Shown here: one piece after another, positions 27,953-35,846 of the stretch | Layout: each line of letters opens with the position of its first letter | Numbering within the stretch: position 1 is the stretch's first letter | NCBI GenBank assembly: GCA_026394495.1 | Contig: JAPKYE010000004.1 | Coordinates: 1 to 47,093 of the forward strand | Direction of reading: 5' to 3' | DNA from: Methanobacteriota archaeon | GTDB lineage: Archaea; Thermoplasmatota; E2; DHVEG-1 | Length of the DNA: 47,093 bases | Notes under the pieces: model-generated | Database searches by the model: none | What the model saw: the letters and a program-made list of their open reading frames with translations, nothing else | What the model was told of the DNA's origin: nothing | Translations under genes and position numbers: made by a program

Positions 27953-29611
27953 TTAGTAATCTTCCATGCCGCCCATGCCGCCCATGCCGCCGGGTCCACC
28001 TGGTGGCATACCTGGACCGCCTGGTGGTCCTCCTCCGCCTCGGGATGCAATGACATCATCGATTCGAAGGATCATCGTTGCTGCCTCAGAGGCTGCTCGG
28101 ATTTCCTGAACGCTGACTCGTAATGGTTCGATTACGTTGTTTTTCATCATATCTGCAACCTTTCCGTTCATGACGTCGATACCTGCGTACTTGTTTCCTT
28201 TCTTGTGTGCTTGTCTGATTTCAAGCATCATGTCTATTGGGTCAAGACCTGCATTTTCAGAAAGTGTCTTGGGTATAACTTCGATTGCATTTGCGAATGC
28301 TTCAATTGCCATTTGCTCTCGACCACCAATAGATGGTGCATAGTCACGTAGAGCCATGGAAATAGCGGTTGCTGCTGAGCCTCCGCCTGCCGTCATTTTC
28401 CCGTCTTCTAAGGCGAGTTTTACGACAGAGAGTGCATCATGTAATGCGCGTTCTAATTCATCGATCACATGTTCTGTTCCACCGCGTATAAGGATTGAAA
28501 CTGCTTTTGGGTTTTTGCAGTCGGTAACAAATGTCATTTTGTCGTCACCGAATTTTTTCTCTTCGACAATGCCTGCATTTCCTAGGTCTTTTGGGGAAAG
28601 GCTTTCAAGGTTTGCAACGATGCTTCCGCCTGTTGCTTTGCCGAGTTTTTCCATGTCGCTTTTCTTTGCGCGTCTGACTGCGTAGATTCCTTCTTTTGCG
28701 AGGTAGTGTTGTGCGAGATCATCGATGCCTTTCTGGCAGACGAGGACATTTGCGCCACTTTTTTTGACTTTGTCAACCATTTTTTTAAGCATTGTTTCTT
28801 CTTCGTCGAGGAATGCTTGAAGTTGGGTTGGGTCTCGGATTTCAATCTTTGCGTCAACCTCTGTTTTTTTGACTTCTAATGCATCGTTTACGAGAGCGAT
28901 TTTTGCGTTTTTGACTTGTTTTGGCATTCCATCGTGGACGCGTTCTTTGTCTAAAATGATTCCTTGTATGATGGATGTGTCTTGTATGCTTCCGCCTTGT
29001 TTTTTCTGGATTTGGATGTTATCTAAGTCGACAACGGTTTCGTTATCTATTTTTTCTGCGATGCTTGTCACTGATTCAACTACGACATCAGCGAGGATTT
29101 CTTTTGAAGAACTTGCGCCTTTGCTTGCCATAGATGTCATCGCGATGTTTCGTAGGGTGGGTTTGTCGTTTGTTTTGATTGGGATTGCGAGTTTGTTTAA
29201 GACTTCTATTGCTTTTTCTGATGCGAGTTTGTATCCTGCGCAGATTACGGTTGGGTGGATGTTTTGTTCTAGAAGTTCTCCTGCTGTTTTCAAGAGTTCT
29301 CCGGTGAGTATCACCGCGGTTGTTGTTCCATCGCCGCATGCTTCGTCTTGGGCTTTTGCGACTTCGACAATCATTTTTGCTGCAGGGTGTTCCACATCTA
29401 TTTCTTTTAAGATGGTTGCACCGTCGTTTGTGATGACGACATCACCCATGGAGTTAACGAGCATTTTGTCCATGCCTTTGGGTCCTAGGGTTGATTTTAC
29501 TGCATCTGAAATTGCGCGTGCTGCCATTATGTTGTTTGCTTGTGCGCCTTTGCCTTTTTCTCTTTTTGTTCCTTCTCTTAGAATTATGATTGGTTGTTGT
29601 CCAGTCATCAT
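27953..29611 (-). CDS. thsA: Thermosome subunit (group II chaperonin)
   Basis: 552 residues, full length. Conserved nucleotide motifs: LGPKGMDKMLV, GDVVITNDGATIL, GDGTTTAVILTGELL, TAGGGSAATAI, GIDVMNGKVADM. The flexible C-terminus is Gly/Pro/Met-rich (GGMGGMGGMEDY), typical for chaperonins. A GGAGG ribosome site lies upstream of the tandem ATGs (29611). It is followed after 60 bases by grpE and dnaK, putting both foldases in one stress-type cluster. The upstream region holds two palindromes (29767 and 29816) that could regulate this divergent promoter. Confidence 0.96.
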   Translation of the reverse strand: MMTGQQPIIILREGTKREKGKGAQANNIMAARAISDAVKSTLGPKGMDKMLVNSMGDVVITNDGATILKEIDVEHPAAKMIVEVAKAQDEACGDGTTTAVILTGELLKTAGELLEQNIHPTVICAGYKLASEKAIEVLNKLAIPIKTNDKPTLRNIAMTSMASKGASSSKEILADVVVESVTSIAEKIDNETVVDLDNIQIQKKQGGSIQDTSIIQGIILDKERVHDGMPKQVKNAKIALVNDALEVKKTEVDAKIEIRDPTQLQAFLDEEETMLKKMVDKVKKSGANVLVCQKGIDDLAQHYLAKEGIYAVRRAKKSDMEKLGKATGGSIVANLESLSPKDLGNAGIVEEKKFGDDKMTFVTDCKNPKAVSILIRGGTEHVIDELERALHDALSVVKLALEDGKMTAGGGSAATAISMALRDYAPSIGGREQMAIEAFANAIEVIPKTLSENAGLDPIDMMLEIRQAHKKGNKYAGIDVMNGKVADMMKNNVIEPLRVSVQEIRAASEAATMILRIDDVIASRGGGGPPGGPGMPPGGPGGMGGMGGMEDY

Positions 29612-29766
29612 AGTTTTCTTATGCCTCCTTTATAGGTTTTTTTAAAAACTTAACAAGGATATATACACTTCTATATAAAGTTTGCTTGTTAATTGATATC
29701 ATTATTATTAAAATTATCATCATTTTTTTATTTTGATAAATAATAAAATTTATATTTAGGATTGGT

Positions 29767-29831
29767 ATATCATATTTGATATAATACAACTGCTTTCATG
29801 AAAAATAAATATTTCATATCATATTTGATAT
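29767..29831. promoter_or_regulatory. Two identical palindromic operator candidates
   Basis: The 16-base sequence ATATCATATTTGATAT occurs at 29767-29782 and again at 29816-29831, 49 bases apart. Arms ATATCA/TGATAT are perfect; the second copy extends to 8-base arms (TCATATCA/TGATATGA). They lie in the divergent region between the thermosome gene and the 87-aa gene, ending ~20 bases before the latter's start. Two copies on a shared control region suggest binding by a dimeric regulator. Confidence 0.6.
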
Positions 29832-29852
29832 GATTTATGGGGAGATGAAAAT

Positions 29853-30116
29853 ATGAAATCATCCACATACGCAAGTCTAGTAACTATGGTGTTTTTACAA
29901 CATAAAAACGATATCAGTAAGAGTATTGAGAGTGTTATTCGCTCAGCGGATACTTTAGGTAAACAACTTGGGTTACAAAACGATTTGAGCCATATGACTA
30001 AATATAGGGTTGTATCTGATTTATTACAATCATTTATATTAACCGCTCAAAAAACAAATAAAAACAAGAAGCTTCGACTGTCACAAAAAATCGTACACCT
30101 TTATCCTGAAAAATGA
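29853..30116 (+). CDS. Small protein, unknown
   Basis: 87 residues, preceded by a strong GGGGAGATG ribosome site (29838-29846). Helical, basic C-terminus (KNKKLRLSQKIVHLYPEK). Contains YRVVSDLLQSFILTAQK. The two palindromes directly upstream raise the possibility that it regulates itself or the divergent chaperonin gene; no DNA-binding motif is clear enough to claim this. Confidence 0.55.
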   Translation: MKSSTYASLVTMVFLQHKNDISKSIESVIRSADTLGKQLGLQNDLSHMTKYRVVSDLLQSFILTAQKTNKNKKLRLSQKIVHLYPEK

Positions 30117-30141
30117 AATAAGGGTTAAAGTGGCATTTTAT

Positions 30142-31221
30142 TTATTGTAAGACTGTAAAATGAAACGTTGGATCTCCGTAAACGAGAAATGATTCTTCGA
30201 CATAGGTATCTCCGATTACTGCCTCGGCTAGTGTTTTTCCTTCGATTAGATCTGGTACTGCATTTTCGATGAAACTCACGGATGTTGTGTATCCTTGTTG
30301 TGAAAGAAGTCCAAGAGCCATGACTTGAATGTGTTTGCTTGTGAGGATTTGTGAACCGTACCAGTTAGCATCGATGCTTGTGTCTAGTTGTTCGTTGTCT
30401 TGTTGTTTTGACCACCAGCCACCGACGTAGCAGCCGTCTGCTGCGAAGAAGGGTGTATTAAGTTCCTCAAGAAATGATGCAGAGAACCAGCCTTCGTTTT
30501 TTGTGTTTAGTTTTGTTCCTGCTGGGTTTGAATGCCCGTGGATGAAGTATAGAGAATATTGCTGTATTAAGGATTTTTGTATTTGTTCATTGCCTGGATC
30601 TGTATCGTATAAAAGTGTTCCGTAGGTTTCTAGGTTTTGGTAAAGTTCTTTGGAATATGTGTTGATGTTTGAACTTTCAAAAGTGTTGATCGCTCCATTG
30701 TATTGTATATGTCTTTGAGTAGCAAATTTGTTGAAAGCATTGATGAGTTGGGATTTTTTAGTTTCGTAGGTAAGATCATGTGTTGGGTATAGAAGCGAGA
30801 TGCAAATATCTGGTGTGTATGGTTCGCATCCGTTTTCTTTCGACTGTTTCTGGTGGTTGGTTACTGACCATTCGCGTGTACTTGGTTTTTCCATGTAGTC
30901 GCAGTCGCCTGCTAATGCGGTGTCTGTGTCTTCGCCTACGATGAGACATGCTTTTATGGGGTGTTTCTCTGAGTAGATGTCTATAATCTGGTCGATTGTG
31001 GTGTAGGTATTGTCTTTTTTGGTGAGTGTGATTATTTTTGTCGTCCAGGCGATGTCGTTTTTGACTGCGGTGACGTATGAATTGATTGCGTCTTGGATTT
31101 CTTGGTCGTTTGCGTATTGTGGGGAAATGATGATGAGCATATCATATTGAAAAAAATTTAAGTGGTTAGGTGCAAGGATTTGTGCAGATGTAATTGTTAC
31201 GTTGGAACTTGTAGAGAGCAT
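30142..31221 (-). CDS. Secreted gingipain-like cysteine peptidase (family C25)
   Basis: 359 residues from the first ATG. The catalytic dyad context is clear: YFIHGHSNP with His228-Gly229, and FFAADGCYVGGWW with Cys264, in the spacing usual for C25. The N-terminal half is Rossmann-like (MLIIISPQYA, ACLIVGEDTDTALAGDCDY), and the C-terminus YVEESFLVYGDPTFHFTV is the common C25 ending. The ATG-initiated protein has no signal peptide, but the same frame continues upstream to about 31287 with TKRIKQTLLLLGSITILTLG, an obvious signal sequence with no AUG/GUG/UUG start (see findings). Likely an extracellular peptidase for protein degradation; no anchor at the C-terminus. Confidence 0.85.
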   Translation of the reverse strand: MLSTSSNVTITSAQILAPNHLNFFQYDMLIIISPQYANDQEIQDAINSYVTAVKNDIAWTTKIITLTKKDNTYTTIDQIIDIYSEKHPIKACLIVGEDTDTALAGDCDYMEKPSTREWSVTNHQKQSKENGCEPYTPDICISLLYPTHDLTYETKKSQLINAFNKFATQRHIQYNGAINTFESSNINTYSKELYQNLETYGTLLYDTDPGNEQIQKSLIQQYSLYFIHGHSNPAGTKLNTKNEGWFSASFLEELNTPFFAADGCYVGGWWSKQQDNEQLDTSIDANWYGSQILTSKHIQVMALGLLSQQGYTTSVSFIENAVPDLIEGKTLAEAVIGDTYVEESFLVYGDPTFHFTVLQ

Positions 31222-31504
31222 TGGTCCTAGGGTAAGAATTGTGATGCTTCCGAGCAGAAGTAGTGTTTGTTTTATTCTTTTCGTTATCTCTCCTCACCAT
31301 CCATCTCTTAAGGCGTTATACTGTGTTTGTTTTGTTATATAACGTCTTCACATTATACTCTGACATTGTTTCTATTTAAATCCATCGTGTCGTAATTGCA
31401 AAAGTTTAAAAATTCAAAAAGGAAATATGACACGAATTAAAACGGAAAAAATAACGTATAGTTTATAAACTCTTATTCGTTACTTTTATGGGAGGAGAGA
31501 TGAG

Positions 31505-31699
31505 ATGTTAAATGGGATAAAACAAACTCGCTCAGAATGTAAAAAGTTTCTCAACAGAAGAGACCCTCTGGATCGGCTAATTTTTGAATTTGTGAAAAAT
31601 CAGAAGTTAGACGTTGGATTTGTTCCGACAAATGAATCTAGGGGAAATATTCGTAAATATTCGCGGAAGTCGTTGCCTGATCACGAGAAGCATACATAA
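31505..31699 (+). CDS. Small basic protein, unknown
   Basis: 64 residues, preceded by an excellent ribosome site GGGAGGAGAG (31490-31499). A TATA-like 12-base palindrome AGTTTATAAACT lies at 31460-31471, about 35 bases upstream. Basic and hydrophilic with no family resemblance. The ribosome site and promoter make it more credible than its length suggests. Confidence 0.5.
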   Translation: MLNGIKQTRSECKKFLNRRDPLDRLIFEFVKNQKLDVGFVPTNESRGNIRKYSRKSLPDHEKHT

Positions 31700-31766
31700 A
31701 GTAAGATTTTTTTTTATGTATAAGATTCTTTTAGGTTTACTGTTGAATAATATATGAAAAGGTTCA

Positions 31767-32080
31767 TTATTTGCATGTTTTCATCCTTCGGTATGCAGAT
31801 GTGATATGTTCGATTTTTTTATACCTGCTTTTTTGTAATGCTGTTACTAATGTTGTTGCTGTTTTTTCGTTGGTGACAATGACGTCATTATCTTTGGTGG
31901 CTGTTTTGAGGTCGTAAAAACTCATTGCGCCACCGCCTATAACGTTATAGCGAGATTGGTGTGGGTGAGGATGTTTTCTAGTGGGAGTCGGGGGAAGAGT
32001 ATGATGATTTCTTCGAGTTTTTGTGCGAGTGTTGTTTTTTCTTGTTGTTTTTATTCTGTACTTAGAGGCTTTTTTTCCAT
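31767..32080 (-). pseudogene. Decayed nucleotidyltransferase-like gene (DUF6036/AbiEii-like)
   Basis: The minus strand encodes YNVIGGGAMSFYDLKTATKD, the characteristic GGxAM...L...TKD segment of DUF6036-type nucleotidyltransferases (31767-31952). Its N-terminal part lies upstream in another frame (LAQKLEEIIILFPRLPLENI), after a start MEKKPLSTE followed by an in-frame TAA. So the gene carries a stop, a frameshift near 31952 and a premature end (the family is longer). It was probably an antitoxin or phage-defence nucleotidyltransferase; the remnant sits just outside the TA island. Confidence 0.6.
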
Positions 32081-32291
32081 CCTCAGAAACGGATGATTAC
32101 TGTTAGTTTTTTTCCATAGAGCGCAGAGAAGGGAATCTGGAGCGGTAAATCTTAGTGTATATTTGCATTTTTTTGTTTTTTACGTTTTTACATTTTGGTA
32201 TTTTTGCTCGGAAAGTATAAATAAAATGATTGACACATTTTTACATGGTAATAAGTAACATATTGTTGAGTTGGAGAGAAGGATAATAGTT
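32081..32291 (+). promoter_or_regulatory. Intergenic region upstream of the cohesin/dockerin gene
   Basis: About 210 bases, AT-rich, with a TATA-like GTATAAATAAAATG stretch at about 32215-32228. No coding potential recognised. Confidence 0.3.
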
Positions 32292-33506
32292 ATGAAAGGT
32301 TACAGGAATAGATCTTGGGCGGTAGTGTTCATTTTTATGATAACATTACCATTGATCATGGGTATTTTTACTATGCCGGTTCTTGCTACGGACAATACCC
32401 TCGTTTCGATTAATCCTTCAAGTCAAACCGTATCTGCTGGTGAAACATTTGCGGTAACTGTATCCTGTGTTCCTGGGCAATCGATGAAGTCTTTTGAATT
32501 ACAACTGTCGTATAATTCCTCCTTGATTCATGCGAATTCAGTTACTGAAGGTAGTATTTTTACGGGCTATACGACCTTTTTTAATGCAGGAACTATTAAC
32601 AACACTGCTGGGACTATTACAAATGTCTATGATTTGATTTTAGGTGATGGAATGGTTTCTGGTTCTGGTACGCTTGTTTCTATTTCGTTTACTGCTCAAC
32701 TTCTTTCGGGTACTTCAAATGTAACTCTTTCTGATGTCGGTGTGACAAATGAAACAACGTATCTTCCTGTTTTTGTTTCGAATGGAAATGTCACTCTTCG
32801 CGAGTACACGCTCACCATTACGACTTCAGGGAGTGGATCGGTTACAAAAAACCCTTCTAGATCAACGTATACGTATGGTGAAGTCGTCCAATTAACCGCT
32901 GTTCCATCCACCGGTTATAGCTTTGTGAATTGGAGTGGCAATCTTTCTGGGAGTAGTAATCCTGCGACGATTACGATGATTTCAAATAAAACGGTTATCG
33001 CATATTTTTCGGATAATATTTCTCCGCAGATTCTGAATGTTTCAATTCGATCGTCTAGTCCTCTTGATACGAATTCATCGTTTGGCTGGGTGAATATCTC
33101 CTGTAACATTACTGATAATGTCGCTGTGAATGCTGTGTATTTGAACGTTACCGATCCTCATGGGTCGTGGCATAATGTGTCGATGACTGCGTTGAATAGT
33201 ACCAGGTTTTATTATAATTCAAGTACGTTGTTTTCTGATTCTGGTAATCATACCTATTTCGTCTGGGTGAATGATACGAGTGGTAATAGCAATAGGTCAG
33301 GTAATTATAATTTTTCGATGGTGCCTAACGGGGATATGAATAGCGATGGAACGTGTTCTATTCTTGATCTTGTTCTTGTTTCAAATCACTATGGTGAGAC
33401 AGGGATCTCTGGTTGGATTCGTGAGGATGTTGATAATAATGGTTTTGTTCAGGTGTTTGATTTTGTGTTGATTGCTAATGAGTATGGTGAGTCATGGTGG
33501 GCGTAG
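32292..33506 (+). CDS. Secreted cohesin- and dockerin-containing surface protein
   Basis: 404 residues from ATG 32292. Signal peptide (about 1-33, ending LATDN). A cohesin domain at about 36-168 (VSINPSSQTVSAGETFAV, FELQLSYNSSLI, GTLVSISFTAQ). A divergent InlB-type repeat at about 172-240 (GSVTKNPSRSTYTYGEVVQL, GYSFVNWSGNLS). An Ig-like domain at 245-342. A C-terminal type I dockerin at about 345-402 with two calcium loops (DMNSDGTCSILD and DVDNNGFVQVFD). Many Asn-x-Ser/Thr sites suggest heavy glycosylation. Carrying both partner modules would allow self-assembly into chains or a cell-surface scaffold (inference). No enzyme domain. Confidence 0.85.
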   Translation: MKGYRNRSWAVVFIFMITLPLIMGIFTMPVLATDNTLVSINPSSQTVSAGETFAVTVSCVPGQSMKSFELQLSYNSSLIHANSVTEGSIFTGYTTFFNAGTINNTAGTITNVYDLILGDGMVSGSGTLVSISFTAQLLSGTSNVTLSDVGVTNETTYLPVFVSNGNVTLREYTLTITTSGSGSVTKNPSRSTYTYGEVVQLTAVPSTGYSFVNWSGNLSGSSNPATITMISNKTVIAYFSDNISPQILNVSIRSSSPLDTNSSFGWVNISCNITDNVAVNAVYLNVTDPHGSWHNVSMTALNSTRFYYNSSTLFSDSGNHTYFVWVNDTSGNSNRSGNYNFSMVPNGDMNSDGTCSILDLVLVSNHYGETGISGWIREDVDNNGFVQVFDFVLIANEYGESWWA

Positions 33507-33588
33507 AATAAATTAATTTTAAGTCTTATTCAATGAACTCGACATCCCAATCAATGATAGTATTCATTCTATCAGAGTTCTTTTTGCT

Positions 33589-33652
33589 GAACGCGGCAGC
33601 GGCTTGGGAGATGAATCATTTACGGAAGAAAACAAGATGATACCGGTGGTTT
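33589..33652 (+). repeat. Island repeat copy R1
   Basis: Starts GAACGCGGCAGCGGCTTGGG and ends CCGGTGGTTT. The frame GAA-CGC-GGC... is open from 33523 to 33672 and encodes LFAERGSGLGDESFTEEN and KMIPVV. It lies between the cohesin/dockerin gene and the HEPN/MNT module. Family consensus peptide: AERGxGLGDESFTEE followed by TKMIPVV. Confidence 0.85.
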
Positions 33653-33816
33653 CCAGTGTGATAAAACAATGACATCATCCTACATTTTTTTTATAGTTTC
33701 CTTCACCAGAGTCTCATTATAAAATCATAGAAAATATCCCCGTATCCCTCCATGGAAAATGATCAAGATAATATGTCGTAATCATTTCCAGATATATGAC
33801 AATCCATTTTTCAAAA

Positions 33817-34203
33817 TCATATAATATGTTTCTTCACCCATTCGATGAAAATGATCGCATCTTTCAGAAGTTTCTCTGCTACAGCTTTTGAGACCGGCTT
33901 ACCAAGATATCCTACTTCTGATCATTTTTCAAGAGCGCCAGCTAATCGCCTTTTCTGCGATGCATCATTAAGAACTCGTATTAGATCAGTATGAAGCCTC
34001 ACCGCTTCTCGATGATCAGTTGATGCCCTGCGTTCAAGATAATGAACACAGATAGCATCATTCGCATTGATGATTGTTTGAATCGCATTGAACCCAGCTG
34101 GATTGTAAAAACCTCGTTCAAATCCCGTCTTAGCAAGTTCAAGAAACTCCTCAGCTTGTTTTAAATATGATCGACTCTCTGATTTTCCTACTTCTTTAAC
34201 CAT
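33817..34203 (-). pseudogene. HEPN-domain toxin gene interrupted by an in-frame TGA
   Basis: The frame starting at 34203 gives 93 residues (LKQAEEFLELAKTGFERGFYN, GFNAIQTIINANDAICVHYL). It stops at TGA 33922-33924 and then continues in the same frame for 34 codons (EVGYLGKPVSKAVAEKLL, FIEWVKKHII) to 33817. The combined ~128 residues match the usual length and pattern of the small HEPN proteins paired with MNT nucleotidyltransferases, so the last third is cut off by one stop. It overlaps the nucleotidyltransferase gene by 16 bases. Alternatives are a truncated but active protein, or readthrough. Confidence 0.75.
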
Positions 34204-34799
34204 GGGGCTTCACCATACAACAATTGTCCTTCATTCATAATGGTAATGATAAAATTATCAAATCTTTTTATTCTCTCTTGAATCTCCTTTTTCGTGATAA
34301 AGAGAGGTACAATGTGAACATCATAGCTATCCAAGAATCTATCAACAAACTGTTCTACCTCCGGTTTTACATTCTCGCGCCGATAGATAATAAGGATGTC
34401 GATATCGCTTTTCTCATTAAATTCTTCTCGAGCAACTGAACCAAAGAGAATAACTGCAATAATATCTTTTTTAGGAAGCGAATCTACAAATTGTTCCGCG
34501 ATAATTTGTAAACTCTTTTTTTCGAAATTTATAAGTTCTTTTATCTGAGGAAAAAGAACGTGATTCTTATTAATGATGTAGAGAATAGAACGACCTACCT
34601 TTCGCTGAGTGATTACTCTCACCTCTAACAGTTCTTTTAAAGAAGGATAGACAGTGCCACATGATATACCAGTAGATTTTGATATATCATCTAGACAGTA
34701 GCTATGATCATCATTATCTAAAAGGAATCGGAGTATCTTTATTTTTGATTTTTTCCCGATGATTTTTTCTAACACAAGAAAAGATAATATTAAATCCAT
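34188..34799 (-). CDS. MNT-type nucleotidyltransferase with N-terminal winged helix
   Basis: 203 residues. A winged helix at about 18-75 (IKILRFLLDNDDHSYCLDDISKSTGISCGTVY in segments) precedes a minimal nucleotidyltransferase domain. The latter carries GSVAREEFNEKSDIDILII (GS-x10-DxD) at about 118-136. Such proteins pair with HEPN partners as antitoxins, and here the HEPN gene overlaps by 16 bases downstream. The winged helix would allow autoregulation, which fits two tandem operator-like palindromes 10 bases upstream. Intact, unlike its partner. Confidence 0.85.
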   Translation of the reverse strand: MDLILSFLVLEKIIGKKSKIKILRFLLDNDDHSYCLDDISKSTGISCGTVYPSLKELLEVRVITQRKVGRSILYIINKNHVLFPQIKELINFEKKSLQIIAEQFVDSLPKKDIIAVILFGSVAREEFNEKSDIDILIIYRRENVKPEVEQFVDRFLDSYDVHIVPLFITKKEIQERIKRFDNFIITIMNEGQLLYGEAPWLKK

Positions 34800-34808
34800 T
34801 TATTAATT

Positions 34809-34844
34809 TATCTATTTTTAGATACATGTATCTATTTTTAGATA
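34809..34844. promoter_or_regulatory. Tandem operator candidate of the winged-helix MNT module
   Basis: TATCTATTTTTAGATA occurs twice, at 34809-34824 and 34829-34844, exactly 20 bases apart (about two helical turns). Each copy has TATCT/AGATA arms; between them GATACATGTATC (34821-34832) is itself a palindrome. The block begins 10 bases upstream of the MNT start codon. Confidence 0.7.
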
Positions 34845-34877
34845 TGATGTTTTTAGGGCACATGATTTCTTTTCGCT

Positions 34878-34942
34878 GAACGTGGCAACGGTCTGGGGAA
34901 AGAATCATTCACAAAAGAAATCAGGATGATACCGGTGGCTTT
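34878..34942 (+). repeat. Island repeat copy R2
   Basis: GAACGTGGCAACGGTCTGGG at the start, ACCGGTGGCTTT at the end. Encodes FAERGNGLGKESFTKE and RMIPVALK then stop. Compared with R1 most differences are synonymous (GGC/GGT, TTG/CTG, TTT/TTC, ACG/ACA). It separates the HEPN/MNT module from the HepT/MntA module; similarity continues into AGTGAATATATA, shared in part with R3. Confidence 0.85.
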
Positions 34943-35002
34943 AAAGTGAATATATAAAATCAATCATTGTAAAAATTATTTGGTAATTTCTACGTTGTAT
35001 CC

Positions 35003-35018
35003 TAGGTGGTTACACCTA
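35003..35018. promoter_or_regulatory. Inverted repeat upstream of hepT
   Basis: TAGGTG-GTTA-CACCTA, perfect 6-base arms, 56 bases before the hepT start. A TATA-like CATATATCC lies between it and the gene (35041-35049). Operator candidate. Confidence 0.5.
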
Positions 35019-35073
35019 ACAAACCAGATAGAAGAGAAAACCATATATCCTTCGACATCAATACTCTGTATAG

Positions 35074-35499
35074 ATGGATATTGAAAGACGCGACCGATAC
35101 AAAGATAAACTTGAACTCATTGAAAAAAGACTACAAGAAATCGAAGAATGGACCGACATATCATCCGAAGATTTCATCAGTGACGAACGAACTAAACTCG
35201 CAACCTACAAAGCATTTCAAGAGGTTTCAGAATCCTGTATGGATATCGTTGCGATGGCTTGTAAAGATCTGAAAATCTTGCCGAAAGATGATTATACAAA
35301 CATCGAAAAACTTGGTTCAAAACTGAAAATCAACAAACGAGTTCTCCAGGAAGCAAATGGTCTGAGAAACAGGCTCATTCATAGGTATAATACAACCGAT
35401 GACCGTATCGCATTTCAAAGTATTCAAGAACTCACACCACAAATCATACTATTTGCGGAAGGTATCACCCGATGGATAAAACGATCATTAAAAAAATAA
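35074..35499 (+). CDS. hepT: HepT-type HEPN toxin
   Basis: 141 residues, helical. The diagnostic R-x4-H-x-Y ribonuclease motif is RNRLIHRY at about residues 107-114. YKAFQEVSESCMDIVAMACKDL is the conserved dimer helix. HepT toxins cleave RNA or are neutralised by AMPylation through a paired MntA. The downstream mntA starts 28 bases inside this gene, the classic arrangement. A longer frame from 35006 in another register is spurious. Intact motif. Confidence 0.92.
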   Translation: MDIERRDRYKDKLELIEKRLQEIEEWTDISSEDFISDERTKLATYKAFQEVSESCMDIVAMACKDLKILPKDDYTNIEKLGSKLKINKRVLQEANGLRNRLIHRYNTTDDRIAFQSIQELTPQIILFAEGITRWIKRSLKK

Positions 35500-35846
35500 A
35501 AAACGATTTCAAACCATTCCATAACAGAGTATTAGGTATAGTACTCTATGGTTCACAGCAGAAAGGTACCCAGAACAGCAGAAGCGACATCGACATCTGC
35601 ATGATTGCACCTGATGAAAAACCACAGGTACTTTTCAAACAAACCCTCCCGCTCAACTACGACATAAAAATATTTGAAACCATGCCACTTTTCCTGAAAA
35701 TCCAAGTTATCCAAAATCATAAAATACTCTACGCCAAAGATCAGTATGAACTCTTTGAATATTTCTACGAATTTAGAAAACTATGGGATGATCAGAAATA
35801 CAGGCAACATGTCACTCGGAAAGAAGCCCTGCATCTATTCAGTTGA
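35472..35846 (+). CDS. mntA: MntA-type nucleotidyltransferase antitoxin
   Basis: 124 residues, a minimal nucleotidyltransferase. GSQQKGTQNSRSDIDICM gives the G-S-x10-D-x-D catalytic motif (about residues 28-45), and a third acidic residue is likely Asp in YDIKIF. In the known HepT/MntA (type VII) system this enzyme AMPylates the toxin's Tyr in the RX4HXY motif, which is present in the partner. Overlaps hepT by 28 bases. Confidence 0.92.
   Translation: MDKTIIKKIKNDFKPFHNRVLGIVLYGSQQKGTQNSRSDIDICMIAPDEKPQVLFKQTLPLNYDIKIFETMPLFLKIQVIQNHKILYAKDQYELFEYFYEFRKLWDDQKYRQHVTRKEALHLFS

Noticed and set aside
25680-29645. Long plus-strand frames opposite dnaK, grpE and the thermosome
   Set aside because: They mirror the codon usage of the well-conserved minus-strand genes and have low-complexity Ser/Phe-rich translations.
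35006-35272. 88-codon frame overlapping hepT
   Set aside because: It lies in another register across the clear hepT gene and lacks conserved features.
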